From assembly GCF_039539005.1 (NCBI RefSeq), contig NZ_BAABCP010000001.1, positions 1,550,001 through 1,614,000 of the forward strand: 64,000 nucleotides of DNA. The letters are read 5' to 3'. Shown one piece after another: positions 1 through 7,687 of the stretch. Source of the stretch: Microbacterium soli. Lineage in GTDB: Bacteria > Actinomycetota > Actinomycetes > Actinomycetales > Microbacteriaceae. The notes beneath the pieces were generated by a model, which searched no databases, was not told the DNA's origin, and was given only the letters and a program-made list of their open reading frames with translations. Position 1 is the first letter of the stretch. The number at the start of each line of letters is the position of its first letter. A program made the position numbers and the translations under genes.

Positions 1-440
1 GTGTTCAGCCAGATCGAGTGCAGGTCATGCGCCTGCACGTAGACCGGCCGGTCCGGCACGATCTCGTCCAGCATCCGTCGGTGCGGTGCGCCCGTCGCGC
101 TCTGCTGCCATCCCTGCGCGCGCACGCGCGGGGCATCCGGATCCGCGGCCGCGCCGTGCGCGATCGTCTCCAGCAGCTGCGGAAGATCACTCGCGCTCCA
201 CAAGTCCACCTGCTGGACGGCCCTCCCGGTGTGCACGACATGCGCATGCGCGTCGACGAATCCCGGCAGCATCAGCGCGCCCTGCAGCGCCGTCTCCGCG
301 GCATCCGGCCCGGCGATCCGTCGTGCTGTCCGGTCGTCGCCGACGTACTGGATGCGATCGCCCTGCACCACCATCGCGGTGGCCCACGGCCGTCGATCGG
401 CTGTGAAGATCCGTCCTCCGGTGTACAGCTGCGTCGTCAT
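1..440 (-). CDS. Amidohydrolase family protein, N-terminal part (runs off the window)
   Basis: Reading the minus strand from the ATG at 440 gives an uninterrupted frame to the window edge (about 146 codons), so the C-terminal part is missing. The start reads MTTQLYTGGRIFTADRRPWA and is followed by a GFVDAHAHVVHTG segment. This is the N-terminal beta-sandwich plus metal-binding HxH hallmark of the amidohydrolase superfamily, most like YtcJ-type amidohydrolase-3 proteins. Substrates in that group are mostly unknown. It starts 29 nt downstream of the NCS1 permease stop and is probably co-transcribed with it, suggesting import followed by hydrolysis of an amide or cyclic-amide nitrogen compound. 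The substrate is inference only. Confidence 0.8.
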   Translation of the reverse strand, partial: MTTQLYTGGRIFTADRRPWATAMVVQGDRIQYVGDDRTARRIAGPDAAETALQGALMLPGFVDAHAHVVHTGRAVQQVDLWSASDLPQLLETIAHGAAADPDAPRVRAQGWQQSATGAPHRRMLDEIVPDRPVYVQAHDLHSIWLN

Positions 441-469
441 CTCGGCTTCCTCTCCTGACATGTCCATGG

Positions 470-1972
470 TCACTCCGCCCACGGGCGGCCCTGTGCGCCC
501 AGCCGCGTGCGCAGCAGCGCGACGTACACGACGGCGGCCACGATCGTCCCCACCGGCACCGAGAGGTCGATGTAGCCCATGGCCTGGGCGATCGGCCCGG
601 TCCAGACCTCCGTCGACAGGCACAGCGCGCTCGCCGTGGTGCCGAGAGCGAACGCCGCCATCCCCGGCACGCCCCAGCCGCCCGTGTACCAGAACCGGCT
701 GCCGCGCCGCTCATCGAACAGGTCGAGGCCGTCGTAGCGATTGCGGCGCAGCAGCACGTCCACCACGAAGATCGCCATGACGGGCGCGGCGACGATGATG
801 AGGAACTGCAGCATGAGGTTGACGGCGTTCAGGAACGTGGTCGACAGCGTCAGGTAGATCGTCAGCGCGGTGCCGATCACCCCCACCACCGCTGCGGCGG
901 GGATCCGTCGCAGCGGCACCCCGATCGCCTGCAGCGCCATGCTCGAGGTGTAGGTGGTCATGCCGTTCAGGGCGACGGTGTTCACGATCACGCCGAACAC
1001 CAGCAGCGGCGCGAGGCCCGCAGGCATCATGCCGAGCATCACGCCCTCCACGCCCGCGCTCAGCTCGTCGGCCGACACCGCCGTCGCCATCAGTGCGCCC
1101 ACGATCATGAAGAAGATGCCCGGCAGGGCGCCTCCGAACGCGGTGGCGGCGATGATGCCGCCCGGCTTGGTCGTGCGCGGCAGATAGCGCGCCATGTCGG
1201 GGCTGTTGATGTACGACAGCGGCGCCGAGGCGATGATGGCGAAGCCGATCGACGCGGCCGACCACAGCGCGACGCCGGACAGCGGCTCGGCGGCGCGGTA
1301 GCCCCAGTCGACGTTCGGCAGGATGAACCCGGTGAGCACCAGGAAGATCCCCAGCAGCAGGATCGCGACGTAGGTGTACGCGCGCAGGATGAGCCCGTGC
1401 CCGTACACCGCCACGAGGACGGTGATCGCCGCCACGACCACCGTCACCACGATGGGGGCGGCGACCGGTGCGTCCCAGCCGAGCCGGGCGAGCATGTCGG
1501 CGCCCAGGAAGGCGGCGGCGAGCCAGTTCAGCGCCAGGTAGACGGCCGCGACGAGCCAGCCCATGAAGGCCACCACGATGCGGTTGCCGATGATCCCGTA
1601 CATGGCGCGCATGACCACCGACCCCGACGTGCCGGCGGCGGGCCCGGAGATCGCGATGATGCCGGTGAGCACCCACGGCAGCATGCCGGCGATGATGACC
1701 AGCACCGCCTGCCACAGCTCCAGGCCCAGCACGATGAGCGTCGCGCCGATCGTGAAGTTCAGCACGCTCACATTGGGCGCCGCCCACACCGCGAACAGGT
1801 CACGGGCGCGGCCGTGCCGGTCGCGGTCGTCGATCAGCTCGATGCCGCGCGTCTCGGGGCGGGCGGCGGAGTCGGAGAGCGACGGATCGGGGTGGGGAGC
1901 GGATGCCGGGACGGCGTCCGGCACGGATGCCGGCGCGATGGCCTCCTCGGGAATCAGGGGCATGTCGGACAT
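470..1972 (-). CDS. NCS1-family permease (cytosine/purine/hydantoin type)
   Basis: This 500-aa membrane protein has about 12 hydrophobic segments after a roughly 60-residue Pro/Ala-rich cytoplasmic N-terminus. The segments around FAVWAAPNVSVLNFTIGATL and the SGPAAGTSGSVVMRAMYGI stretch match the nucleobase:cation symporter-1 family, which imports cytosine, purines, allantoin or hydantoins with H+ or Na+. The ATG at 1972 has GAGAGG upstream; an alternative in-frame ATG lies at 1963. It is divergent from a TetR regulator across a short intergenic region holding two operator-like sites, and upstream of an amidohydrolase. Family assignment is firm; the exact substrate cannot be read from the sequence. 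Confidence 0.85.
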   Translation of the reverse strand: MSDMPLIPEEAIAPASVPDAVPASAPHPDPSLSDSAARPETRGIELIDDRDRHGRARDLFAVWAAPNVSVLNFTIGATLIVLGLELWQAVLVIIAGMLPWVLTGIIAISGPAAGTSGSVVMRAMYGIIGNRIVVAFMGWLVAAVYLALNWLAAAFLGADMLARLGWDAPVAAPIVVTVVVAAITVLVAVYGHGLILRAYTYVAILLLGIFLVLTGFILPNVDWGYRAAEPLSGVALWSAASIGFAIIASAPLSYINSPDMARYLPRTTKPGGIIAATAFGGALPGIFFMIVGALMATAVSADELSAGVEGVMLGMMPAGLAPLLVFGVIVNTVALNGMTTYTSSMALQAIGVPLRRIPAAAVVGVIGTALTIYLTLSTTFLNAVNLMLQFLIIVAAPVMAIFVVDVLLRRNRYDGLDLFDERRGSRFWYTGGWGVPGMAAFALGTTASALCLSTEVWTGPIAQAMGYIDLSVPVGTIVAAVVYVALLRTRLGAQGRPWAE

Positions 1973-2017
1973 GGGAGCCTCTCAACGGGTTGCGGACGTC
2001 GTCGTCGCGGCGATCCT

Positions 2018-2060
2018 TATTGATCAGGTAGCCAATACGGCTGTTGGTCACTTATCCAAT
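2018..2060. promoter_or_regulatory. Two operator-like sites between NCS1 permease and TetR
   Basis: Two related 18-bp sites lie 24 bp apart in the divergent intergenic region: ATTGATCAGGTAGCCAAT at 2019-2036 and GTTGGTCACTTATCCAAT at 2043-2060 (13 of 18 identical). The first has TATTG/CAATA inverted ends and the second TTGG/CCAA. The second ends only a few bases before the TetR start. The TATTGATC half-site also occurs in the perfect palindrome at 6921-6944 near the second TetR gene. These are likely binding sites for the adjacent TetR protein. Confidence 0.55.
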
Positions 2061-2075
2061 AGCATGGTCGGCATG

Positions 2076-2684
2076 ATGTCAACCCCTGCCGCGTACTCCC
2101 GCAAGCAACCCGGCCAGCGCCGAGAGGAGATCCTGTCCGCGGCGGCGGACATCGCCCTGGAGGCGGGGCTGGAGCGGATCACCGTGCGGGCGGTCGCCGA
2201 GCGGATCGGCGTGCGCCCCGGACTCATCTCGCACTACTTCCCGGTCGTGCAGGAACTCGTCGCGCAGGCCTTCGAGCGCGCTGCCGCCGGCGAGCGCGCG
2301 AGCATCCTCCCGGGCGGCGGATCGCCGCGCGCCCGAGTCGCCGCTCTGGTCGTGTTCTTCGCATCCGAGGCATCCGTGCCGCTGTCCCGGCTGTGGCTGA
2401 ACGCCCGGCATCTGTCGCGCTTCAGCCCTGCGCTCGCCGCGGCCGTGCTCCGACAGGAGGTGGCGAACCTCCAGGGCGTCACCGCCGTCGTGGAGGAGGG
2501 CATCCGCCGGGGGGAGTTCACTGCTCCCGACGCGGCGGCGGCAGCCAAGCGCATCCTCATGGCCGTCGACGCGACGACCATCAGCGTCAACGATCCGCCG
2601 AGCGGTGCGCACCTCGTCGATCCGGGGTTCGTGGGCGATGTCGCCGCATGGGCACTCGGTCTGTCGGACGGCTCCCTCGGCTGA
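2076..2684 (+). CDS. TetR/AcrR family transcriptional regulator
   Basis: The protein is 202 aa with an N-terminal TetR helix-turn-helix over roughly residues 15-60, including the RREEILSAAADIALEAGLER segment and VRAVAERIGVRPGLISHYF, followed by a C-terminal ligand-binding region. The open frame extends far upstream, but the conserved region begins here. ATGs at 2064, 2073 and 2076 are all possible; 2076 (MSTPAAYS) is chosen because the second TetR in the window also begins MSTP. It is divergent from the NCS1 permease with two operator-like sites between them, so it probably represses that transporter and itself. The ligand is unknown. Confidence 0.85.
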   Translation: MSTPAAYSRKQPGQRREEILSAAADIALEAGLERITVRAVAERIGVRPGLISHYFPVVQELVAQAFERAAAGERASILPGGGSPRARVAALVVFFASEASVPLSRLWLNARHLSRFSPALAAAVLRQEVANLQGVTAVVEEGIRRGEFTAPDAAAAAKRILMAVDATTISVNDPPSGAHLVDPGFVGDVAAWALGLSDGSLG

Positions 2685-2706
2685 CGGCCCCCGGCCCCGC
2701 CGGCCG

Positions 2707-4098
2707 TCACTCCTTCACGCGCACCACGCCTGTGGGCAGATCCTCGGCCTCCTCGAACGCCACCTCGGGGGTCGGGCGGCGGAAGCCGCGCGTGAGCCAC
2801 ACCAGGTACACCAGTCCCAGACCCGCCCAGATCAGACCGACCGTCATCGCCAGCTGGTCCAGGCTCAGCCACAGCCACACGTTGATGAGGAAGCCGACGG
2901 CGGGCACCACCGTCCACGCGAACGACGAGCCGCGCACGTGCTCGGTGCGGCGGTGCCGCAGCCAGAACGCGACCACCGACAGGTTCACGAAGGCGAACGC
3001 CGTGAACGCCCCGAAGTTGATGAGCGACGTCGCCGCGTTCAGGTCGAGCTTCAGCGCGGTCAGGGCGATCGCCCCGACCAGCAGGATGTTGATGATCGGC
3101 GTGCCCAGCCGCGGGTGCACGTAGCCGAAGATGCGGCGGGCGATGATGCCGTCGCGCCCCATCGCGTACAGCAGGCGCGAGGCGCTCAGCTGCGAGGCGA
3201 GGCCGGAGGAGAGCACCGACACCGTGGCACCGGCGAGGAAGATCGTCTGGAACACGATGCCGCCGATCGTCAGCGCGATGTACGGCGAGGCGCCCTCGAT
3301 GTCGGGGGTGATGGCGTTGAGCGCGTCGATGTCGGGCACGAGCGTCTGCATCACGTAGGTCACGGCGACGAAGAACGCGGCGCCGAGGGCGGCGATCCAC
3401 ATGATCGCGCGCGGCACCGTGCGACGCGGATCGACGGTCTCCTCCGACAGGGTGGTGACGGCGTCGAAGCCGAGGAACGCCAGCGCCAGCACGGAGGCGC
3501 CGCCGACGAGGCTGGCGAGGTCGGCGCTGACGGAGTAGAACGGCGCGAACGTGAACGCCAGCGCGTTGTCGGAGAGGATGGCGCGCACCGTCAGCACGAC
3601 GAAGACGATCGCCAGCGCCGCCTGGAAGACCACCATGATCATGTTCGCGACCGCGCTGATGCGCACGCCGATGATGTTCAGCACGGTGATCACGACGATG
3701 AGCCCCACGATCCACAGCCAGTCCGGCACCTCCGGGAACTCCGCCGACAGGTAGATCTTCGCCAGCAGGGCGTTGATCATCGGCAGGAACAGGTAGTCCA
3801 GCAGCGACGCCCACCCGACGAGGAACCCGACGGGTGCGGCGATGGTGCGCCGCGCGTACGTGTACGCGGAGCCCGCGGACGGGTACACGCGCACCATCTT
3901 CGCGTAGCTGAACGCCGTGAACAGCACCGCGATCGTCACGATGATGTACGACATGGGCACGTGCCCCTGCGTGGCCTCGGACACGATCCCGAACGTGTCG
4001 AAGACGGCGAAGGGCGACATGTACGCCAGACCGATGAACACGACATGGCGCTGCTTGAGGCTGCGGTGCAGTGCGGGCGGGGTGTTGGTGATGCTCAT
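2707..4098 (-). CDS. APC-family amino acid/polyamine permease (PuuP-like)
   Basis: This 463-aa protein has about 12 transmembrane segments. The N-terminal HVVFIGLAYMSPFAVFDTFG and YPSAGSAYTYARRTI segments are typical of the amino acid-polyamine-organocation superfamily, and the overall pattern resembles putrescine importers. It is the first product downstream of the amidase and agmatine deiminase genes on the same strand, separated from the amidase by 40 nt. Uptake of agmatine, putrescine or a related amine is therefore the natural guess. The ATG at 4098 is preceded by GAGGTAA on the coding strand. The family is clear; specificity rests on context. Confidence 0.8.
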   Translation of the reverse strand: MSITNTPPALHRSLKQRHVVFIGLAYMSPFAVFDTFGIVSEATQGHVPMSYIIVTIAVLFTAFSYAKMVRVYPSAGSAYTYARRTIAAPVGFLVGWASLLDYLFLPMINALLAKIYLSAEFPEVPDWLWIVGLIVVITVLNIIGVRISAVANMIMVVFQAALAIVFVVLTVRAILSDNALAFTFAPFYSVSADLASLVGGASVLALAFLGFDAVTTLSEETVDPRRTVPRAIMWIAALGAAFFVAVTYVMQTLVPDIDALNAITPDIEGASPYIALTIGGIVFQTIFLAGATVSVLSSGLASQLSASRLLYAMGRDGIIARRIFGYVHPRLGTPIINILLVGAIALTALKLDLNAATSLINFGAFTAFAFVNLSVVAFWLRHRRTEHVRGSSFAWTVVPAVGFLINVWLWLSLDQLAMTVGLIWAGLGLVYLVWLTRGFRRPTPEVAFEEAEDLPTGVVRVKE

Positions 4099-4138
4099 GA
4101 TTACCTCCTCGTAATCCTGCGTCGGTTCGGGCCCGGCG

Positions 4139-5842
4139 TCAGTCGCCGGCGCCCAGCCGCGGCGTGCGCGGCGGTGTCGTGCGCCGCTGCCCGGTGGCCT
4201 CGAAGGCGAGGCCGAGGGCGAGCAGCGCGGTGTCGTCGTAGGCGCGGCCGGCGAAGGTCAGCCCCACCGGCATCCCGATGTCGGCCATCGTCCCCATCGG
4301 CACCGTGACGGTCGGGATGCCGAGGTGCCGCGGCACGAGATTGCCGTTGGCCACCCACACGCCGTTGCGCCACCCGGCATCCGCCGACTCCGGGTTCACG
4401 TCCATGTCGGCGCGGCCGATGTCGGCCATGGCGGGGAACGCCACGGCATCCAGCCCGAGGGAGTCCATCCACTCCTCCAGGTCGACGCGGCGAGTCTCCT
4501 CGAGCCCGCGCACGCCGCCCTCCAGGTGCGGGATGTCGGTGAAGCTCCCGTACGGGTGCGCGGCGACCTGCGCCGGGTAGGTGGCGATGTCGTCGTCGAA
4601 GCCGTGGTAGCGGTCCGGCAGCGCCCCCGGCGGGGCGGGGAAGATCTGCGACCCGTCGACGGATGCCAGTGACGAGAGCCGCGGATCTCCGTTGGCGGCC
4701 AGGAAGTCGTCCCACGCCCAGGCCGACAGGTCGACGATCTCGCTGTGCAGGAACTCCGGGCTCACCAGCCCCCGCGTCGCGATGGTGGGCGCTCCTGCGC
4801 GGTCGCCCTCGTAGTTGGTGACGACGGGGAAGTCCACCTCCACGACCTCGGCGCCCGCGGCCTCCAGGTCGCGGCGGGCCTGCTCCCACAGGGCGATCAC
4901 CGACGCGCGGGTGTCGATCCGCTGGCCCGTCGAGCCGCCGATGGTGGTGCCGGTCCCGGCATCCGGGTCGGCATTGATGTACATCCGCGGCACGCCGATG
5001 CGTCTGCCGTGCAGGTCGGCGGCGGTGAGCCGCGGGTACGACGCGGGCCGCACCGCGGATGCCGGGGGGATCGCCACCCATGGCTGCGCGCGCCAGAAGT
5101 CGCCTCGGGTCTCGGGGTCGTCGGCGACGATCACGTCGAGCACCTCGAGCAGGTCGGCCATGGTGCGGGCGTGCGGTACGACGACGTCCATGGTGGGCAC
5201 GAGCGGCCAGTTGCCGCGCACCGAGATCACCCCGCGGCTGGGGGTGTAGGCGACCAGCGCGTTGCAGGATGCCGGGGCCCGTCCGCTCGACCAGGTCTCC
5301 TCGCCCAGCCCGAACGCCGCGAAGCTCGCCGTGGTGGCCGTGCCGGACCCGTTGGACGACCCGGAGCCGAACGCGCTCGTGAGCCACTCGGCGCTGTACG
5401 GGCTCTCCGCACGGCCGTACACGCCGCGCTGCATGCCGCCGTTGGCCATGGGCGGCATGTTCGTCAGGCCCAGGCAGATCGCCCCGCCCGCGCGCAGCCG
5501 CTCGATGGTGAACGCGTCGCGCTGCGCGACGAGGTCGGCGAACGCCGGCGATCCGGCGGCGGCGGTGAGCCCCGTCACGAGGTAGCTGTCCTTGGCGGTG
5601 TACGGGATGCCGTCCAGCGGCCCCCGCGTCTCGCCTGCGGCGCGGCGGGCGTCGGATGCGGCGGCCTCGGCCAGGGCATCCGGGTTCCGCACCACGACGG
5701 CGTTGAGCGCCGTCTCGGTGTCGAGCCCGTCGTAGGCGTCGATGCGGGCCAGGTAGGCCCGCACGAGCTCGACGCTGGTGGTCGCGCCGGACTCCAATGC
5801 GGCGCGCAGGTCGGCGATGGAGGCTTCCACGACGTCGAACAT
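4139..5842 (-). CDS. Amidase signature family hydrolase
   Basis: The protein is 567 aa. DGIPYTAKDSYLVTG contains the catalytic Lys near residue 84. The Gly/Ser-rich stretch SAFGSGSSNGSGTATTASFA carries the cis-Ser near 162, and GLGEETWSSGRAPAS the likely nucleophile Ser near 186. This is the Ser-cisSer-Lys triad of the amidase signature family, which hydrolyses amides to acid and ammonia. Its start is 1 nt from the stop of agmatine deiminase, so the two are translated together. Agmatine deiminase makes N-carbamoylputrescine, normally hydrolysed by a nitrilase-family AguB. This amidase may take that role, but that is inference from position. Confidence 0.85.
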   Translation of the reverse strand: MFDVVEASIADLRAALESGATTSVELVRAYLARIDAYDGLDTETALNAVVVRNPDALAEAAASDARRAAGETRGPLDGIPYTAKDSYLVTGLTAAAGSPAFADLVAQRDAFTIERLRAGGAICLGLTNMPPMANGGMQRGVYGRAESPYSAEWLTSAFGSGSSNGSGTATTASFAAFGLGEETWSSGRAPASCNALVAYTPSRGVISVRGNWPLVPTMDVVVPHARTMADLLEVLDVIVADDPETRGDFWRAQPWVAIPPASAVRPASYPRLTAADLHGRRIGVPRMYINADPDAGTGTTIGGSTGQRIDTRASVIALWEQARRDLEAAGAEVVEVDFPVVTNYEGDRAGAPTIATRGLVSPEFLHSEIVDLSAWAWDDFLAANGDPRLSSLASVDGSQIFPAPPGALPDRYHGFDDDIATYPAQVAAHPYGSFTDIPHLEGGVRGLEETRRVDLEEWMDSLGLDAVAFPAMADIGRADMDVNPESADAGWRNGVWVANGNLVPRHLGIPTVTVPMGTMADIGMPVGLTFAGRAYDDTALLALGLAFEATGQRRTTPPRTPRLGAGD

Positions 5843-5843
5843 C

Positions 5844-6884
5844 TCAGGCTCCCTTCCTTACGACCGGCTGCTGCTGTGTGATGCAGTGGATGCCGCCCCC
5901 GCGGGCGAAGATGGGCCGGGCGTCCACGGTCACCGCGCGACGGCCCGGGTACGCCTCCTCGAGGATGTCCCGGGCGCGGGCATCCGCCTCCTCCTCGCCG
6001 AAGCCGCACACCACGACGCCGTCGTTGACGACGAGGTGGTTGAGGTAGCTCCAATCCACGAAGCCCTCGTCATCGCGCAGCGTCGCGGGCGCCGGCACGT
6101 CGATGACCTCGAGCGGCCGGCCCGCGGCATCCGTCTGCGCCTGCAGCAGCGTCTTGAGATCGCGAGTGACCTCGTGATCCGGATGCCCGGGGTCGTCCTG
6201 CCTGTGCAGCAGCACACGGCCCGGCGCGGCGAAGGCGGCGACGATGTCGACGTGCCCCTTCGTCCCGAACTCGTCGTAGTCGCGGGTGAGCCCGCGCGGC
6301 AGCCAGACGGCCTTGTGCGCCCCGATCGTGCGCTCCATCTCGGCCTCCACGCGCGCCTTGTCGGCGTAGGGGTTGCGGTGCGGGTCCAGCTGCACGGTCT
6401 CGGTGAGCAGCACGGTGCCCTCGCCGTCGACGTGGATGCCGCCGCCCTCGTTGACGAGCACGGAGCTGATGAGCTCGGCGCCCACCCGCTCGGCGACGAT
6501 GCGGGCGACCCCGGCCGACACCTGCCACTCGGCCCATTCCGGGGATCCCCAGCCGTTGAAGATCCAGTCCACCGCGCCGAGGGTGCCGGGGCGCTCGTCG
6601 TCGACGACGAAGGTCGGGCCGAAGTCGCGCATCCAGTACTCGTCCAGCGGTGTCTCGACGATCTCGACGGACGTGCCCAGCATGTCGTGGGCGCGGGCCG
6701 TCTGGCTCGGGTCGACGAGCATGGTCACCGGCTCGAACTCGGCGATCGCGAGGGCCGTGTCGGTCCAGGCGCGGTATGCGGTCTCCTGCCATTCCGCTCC
6801 CTCACCGAGGGTGATCCCGGTGCGGGGGAAGGCCATCCAGGTGCGCTCGTGCGCGTCGCTCTCATGCGGCATCCGCCAGGCCAT
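5844..6884 (-). CDS. aguA: Agmatine deiminase
   Basis: This 346-aa protein belongs to the agmatine deiminase (guanidino-modifying) family, which converts agmatine to N-carbamoylputrescine and ammonia. Visible signatures are WMAFPRTG near the N-terminus, YWMRDFGPTFVV, NEGGGIHVDGEGT and the C-terminal FARGGGIHCITQQQP, which holds the catalytic Cys near residue 334. A start at ATG 6884 is chosen because AAGGAG lies 5 nt upstream; the frame continues to ATG 6905 and GTG 6920. It heads the agmatine deiminase, amidase, APC permease gene run. A perfect palindrome lies immediately upstream and a TetR gene is divergent. PPAD-type homologues exist but the GGGGIHC-like ending fits AguA. Confidence 0.9.
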   Translation of the reverse strand: MAWRMPHESDAHERTWMAFPRTGITLGEGAEWQETAYRAWTDTALAIAEFEPVTMLVDPSQTARAHDMLGTSVEIVETPLDEYWMRDFGPTFVVDDERPGTLGAVDWIFNGWGSPEWAEWQVSAGVARIVAERVGAELISSVLVNEGGGIHVDGEGTVLLTETVQLDPHRNPYADKARVEAEMERTIGAHKAVWLPRGLTRDYDEFGTKGHVDIVAAFAAPGRVLLHRQDDPGHPDHEVTRDLKTLLQAQTDAAGRPLEVIDVPAPATLRDDEGFVDWSYLNHLVVNDGVVVCGFGEEEADARARDILEEAYPGRRAVTVDARPIFARGGGIHCITQQQPVVRKGA

Positions 6885-6920
6885 GTCGTCTCCTTCGTCG
6901 ACCATCACTGCTGCCTGCAC

Positions 6921-6944
6921 TGTATTGATCGTTTGATCAATACA
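6921..6944. promoter_or_regulatory. Perfect 24-bp palindromic operator for TetR
   Basis: The arms TGTATTGATC (6921-6930) and GATCAATACA (6935-6944) are exact inverted repeats around GTTT. The site lies between aguA and the divergent TetR gene, so one bound dimer could repress both. The TATTGATC half-site is shared with the operator at 2018-2037. Confidence 0.75.
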
Positions 6945-6969
6945 AGGATGTTCCTACACTGGAGGCACG

Positions 6970-7602
6970 ATGTCAACACCCCGCACGAGAACGCGCACGC
7001 GCAAGAGCCCCCAGCAGCGCTCCGGTGAGATCCGCGACGCCGCGCTCGCCATCGCGCGCGAGGACGGTCTCTCCGCCCTCACCCTGCGCTCCGTCGCCGC
7101 GCGCGCAGGCGTCGCCTCCGGCCTCGTGGCGCACTACGCGGGCAGCATGGACGAGCTCGTCGTGCACACGTTCCGCGAGCTGGTGGCATCCGAGCTCGAC
7201 GAGGTGCGGGTCGAGGTCGCCCTCGAAGACGACCCCGCAGCGCGGCTCGCGCGCATGATCACGACTGTGCTCGGCAGCGACCACGACGACATCACCCTGG
7301 TGTGGGTGGACGCCTGGTCGCTGGGGCGGGGGAGCGCTGCGCTCGCCGTCGCCATCGAGGAGCAGATGGCGGCCTGGCAGGCGTTCATCGCGGGCATCAT
7401 CCTCGACGGGCGCGCGGACGGTTCCTTCCGCACCGACGACGCGCAGGCCGTCGCCTGGCAGATCCTCGCGATGATCGACGGCATCTCCGCGCACGCCCTG
7501 ACCCGGGGCACGGATGCCGCGCCGTTCGCCGTCCGGCTCGCGCAGGCCTGCGAGACGCTCGTCGGCGCACAGCCGGGGTCGATCGCAGGTCTGGCGGGCT
7601 GA
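6970..7602 (+). CDS. TetR/AcrR family transcriptional regulator of the agmatine cluster
   Basis: This 210-aa protein has an N-terminal TetR helix-turn-helix: SPQQRSGEIRDAALAIARED followed by LRSVAARAGVASGLVAHY. The C-terminal domain is helical and would bind a small ligand. It begins 25 bp after the perfect palindrome at 6921-6944 and is divergent from agmatine deiminase, so it is likely the repressor of the agmatine deiminase, amidase and permease genes, relieved by agmatine or a derivative (inference). It resembles the TetR at 2076 in architecture, N-terminus (MSTP) and operator half-site. The start ATG at 6970 fits the conserved domain; no strong ribosome binding site is obvious. Confidence 0.85.
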   Translation: MSTPRTRTRTRKSPQQRSGEIRDAALAIAREDGLSALTLRSVAARAGVASGLVAHYAGSMDELVVHTFRELVASELDEVRVEVALEDDPAARLARMITTVLGSDHDDITLVWVDAWSLGRGSAALAVAIEEQMAAWQAFIAGIILDGRADGSFRTDDAQAVAWQILAMIDGISAHALTRGTDAAPFAVRLAQACETLVGAQPGSIAGLAG

Positions 7603-7674
7603 GCGGGCGCGCGGGGGCCGGTGGCGGCCGGACCGGCGCTGCAGTTCCGGTGCGCCCGTGTCGGTGCGGACGCT

Positions 7675-7680
7675 TAGGCT
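7675..7680 (+). promoter_or_regulatory. -10 box, leaderless promoter of M13 peptidase
   Basis: TAGGCT is followed by 7 nt and the ATG at 7688. No ribosome binding site is visible, which fits a leaderless transcript. This spacing recurs at several other genes in the window. Confidence 0.5.
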
Positions 7681-7687
7681 TGCATGC

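Noticed and set aside
2605..4308. A 567-aa plus-strand frame opposite the APC permease
   Set aside because: Rich in Arg, His and Glu, no recognisable domain, and fully antisense to a clear transporter gene.
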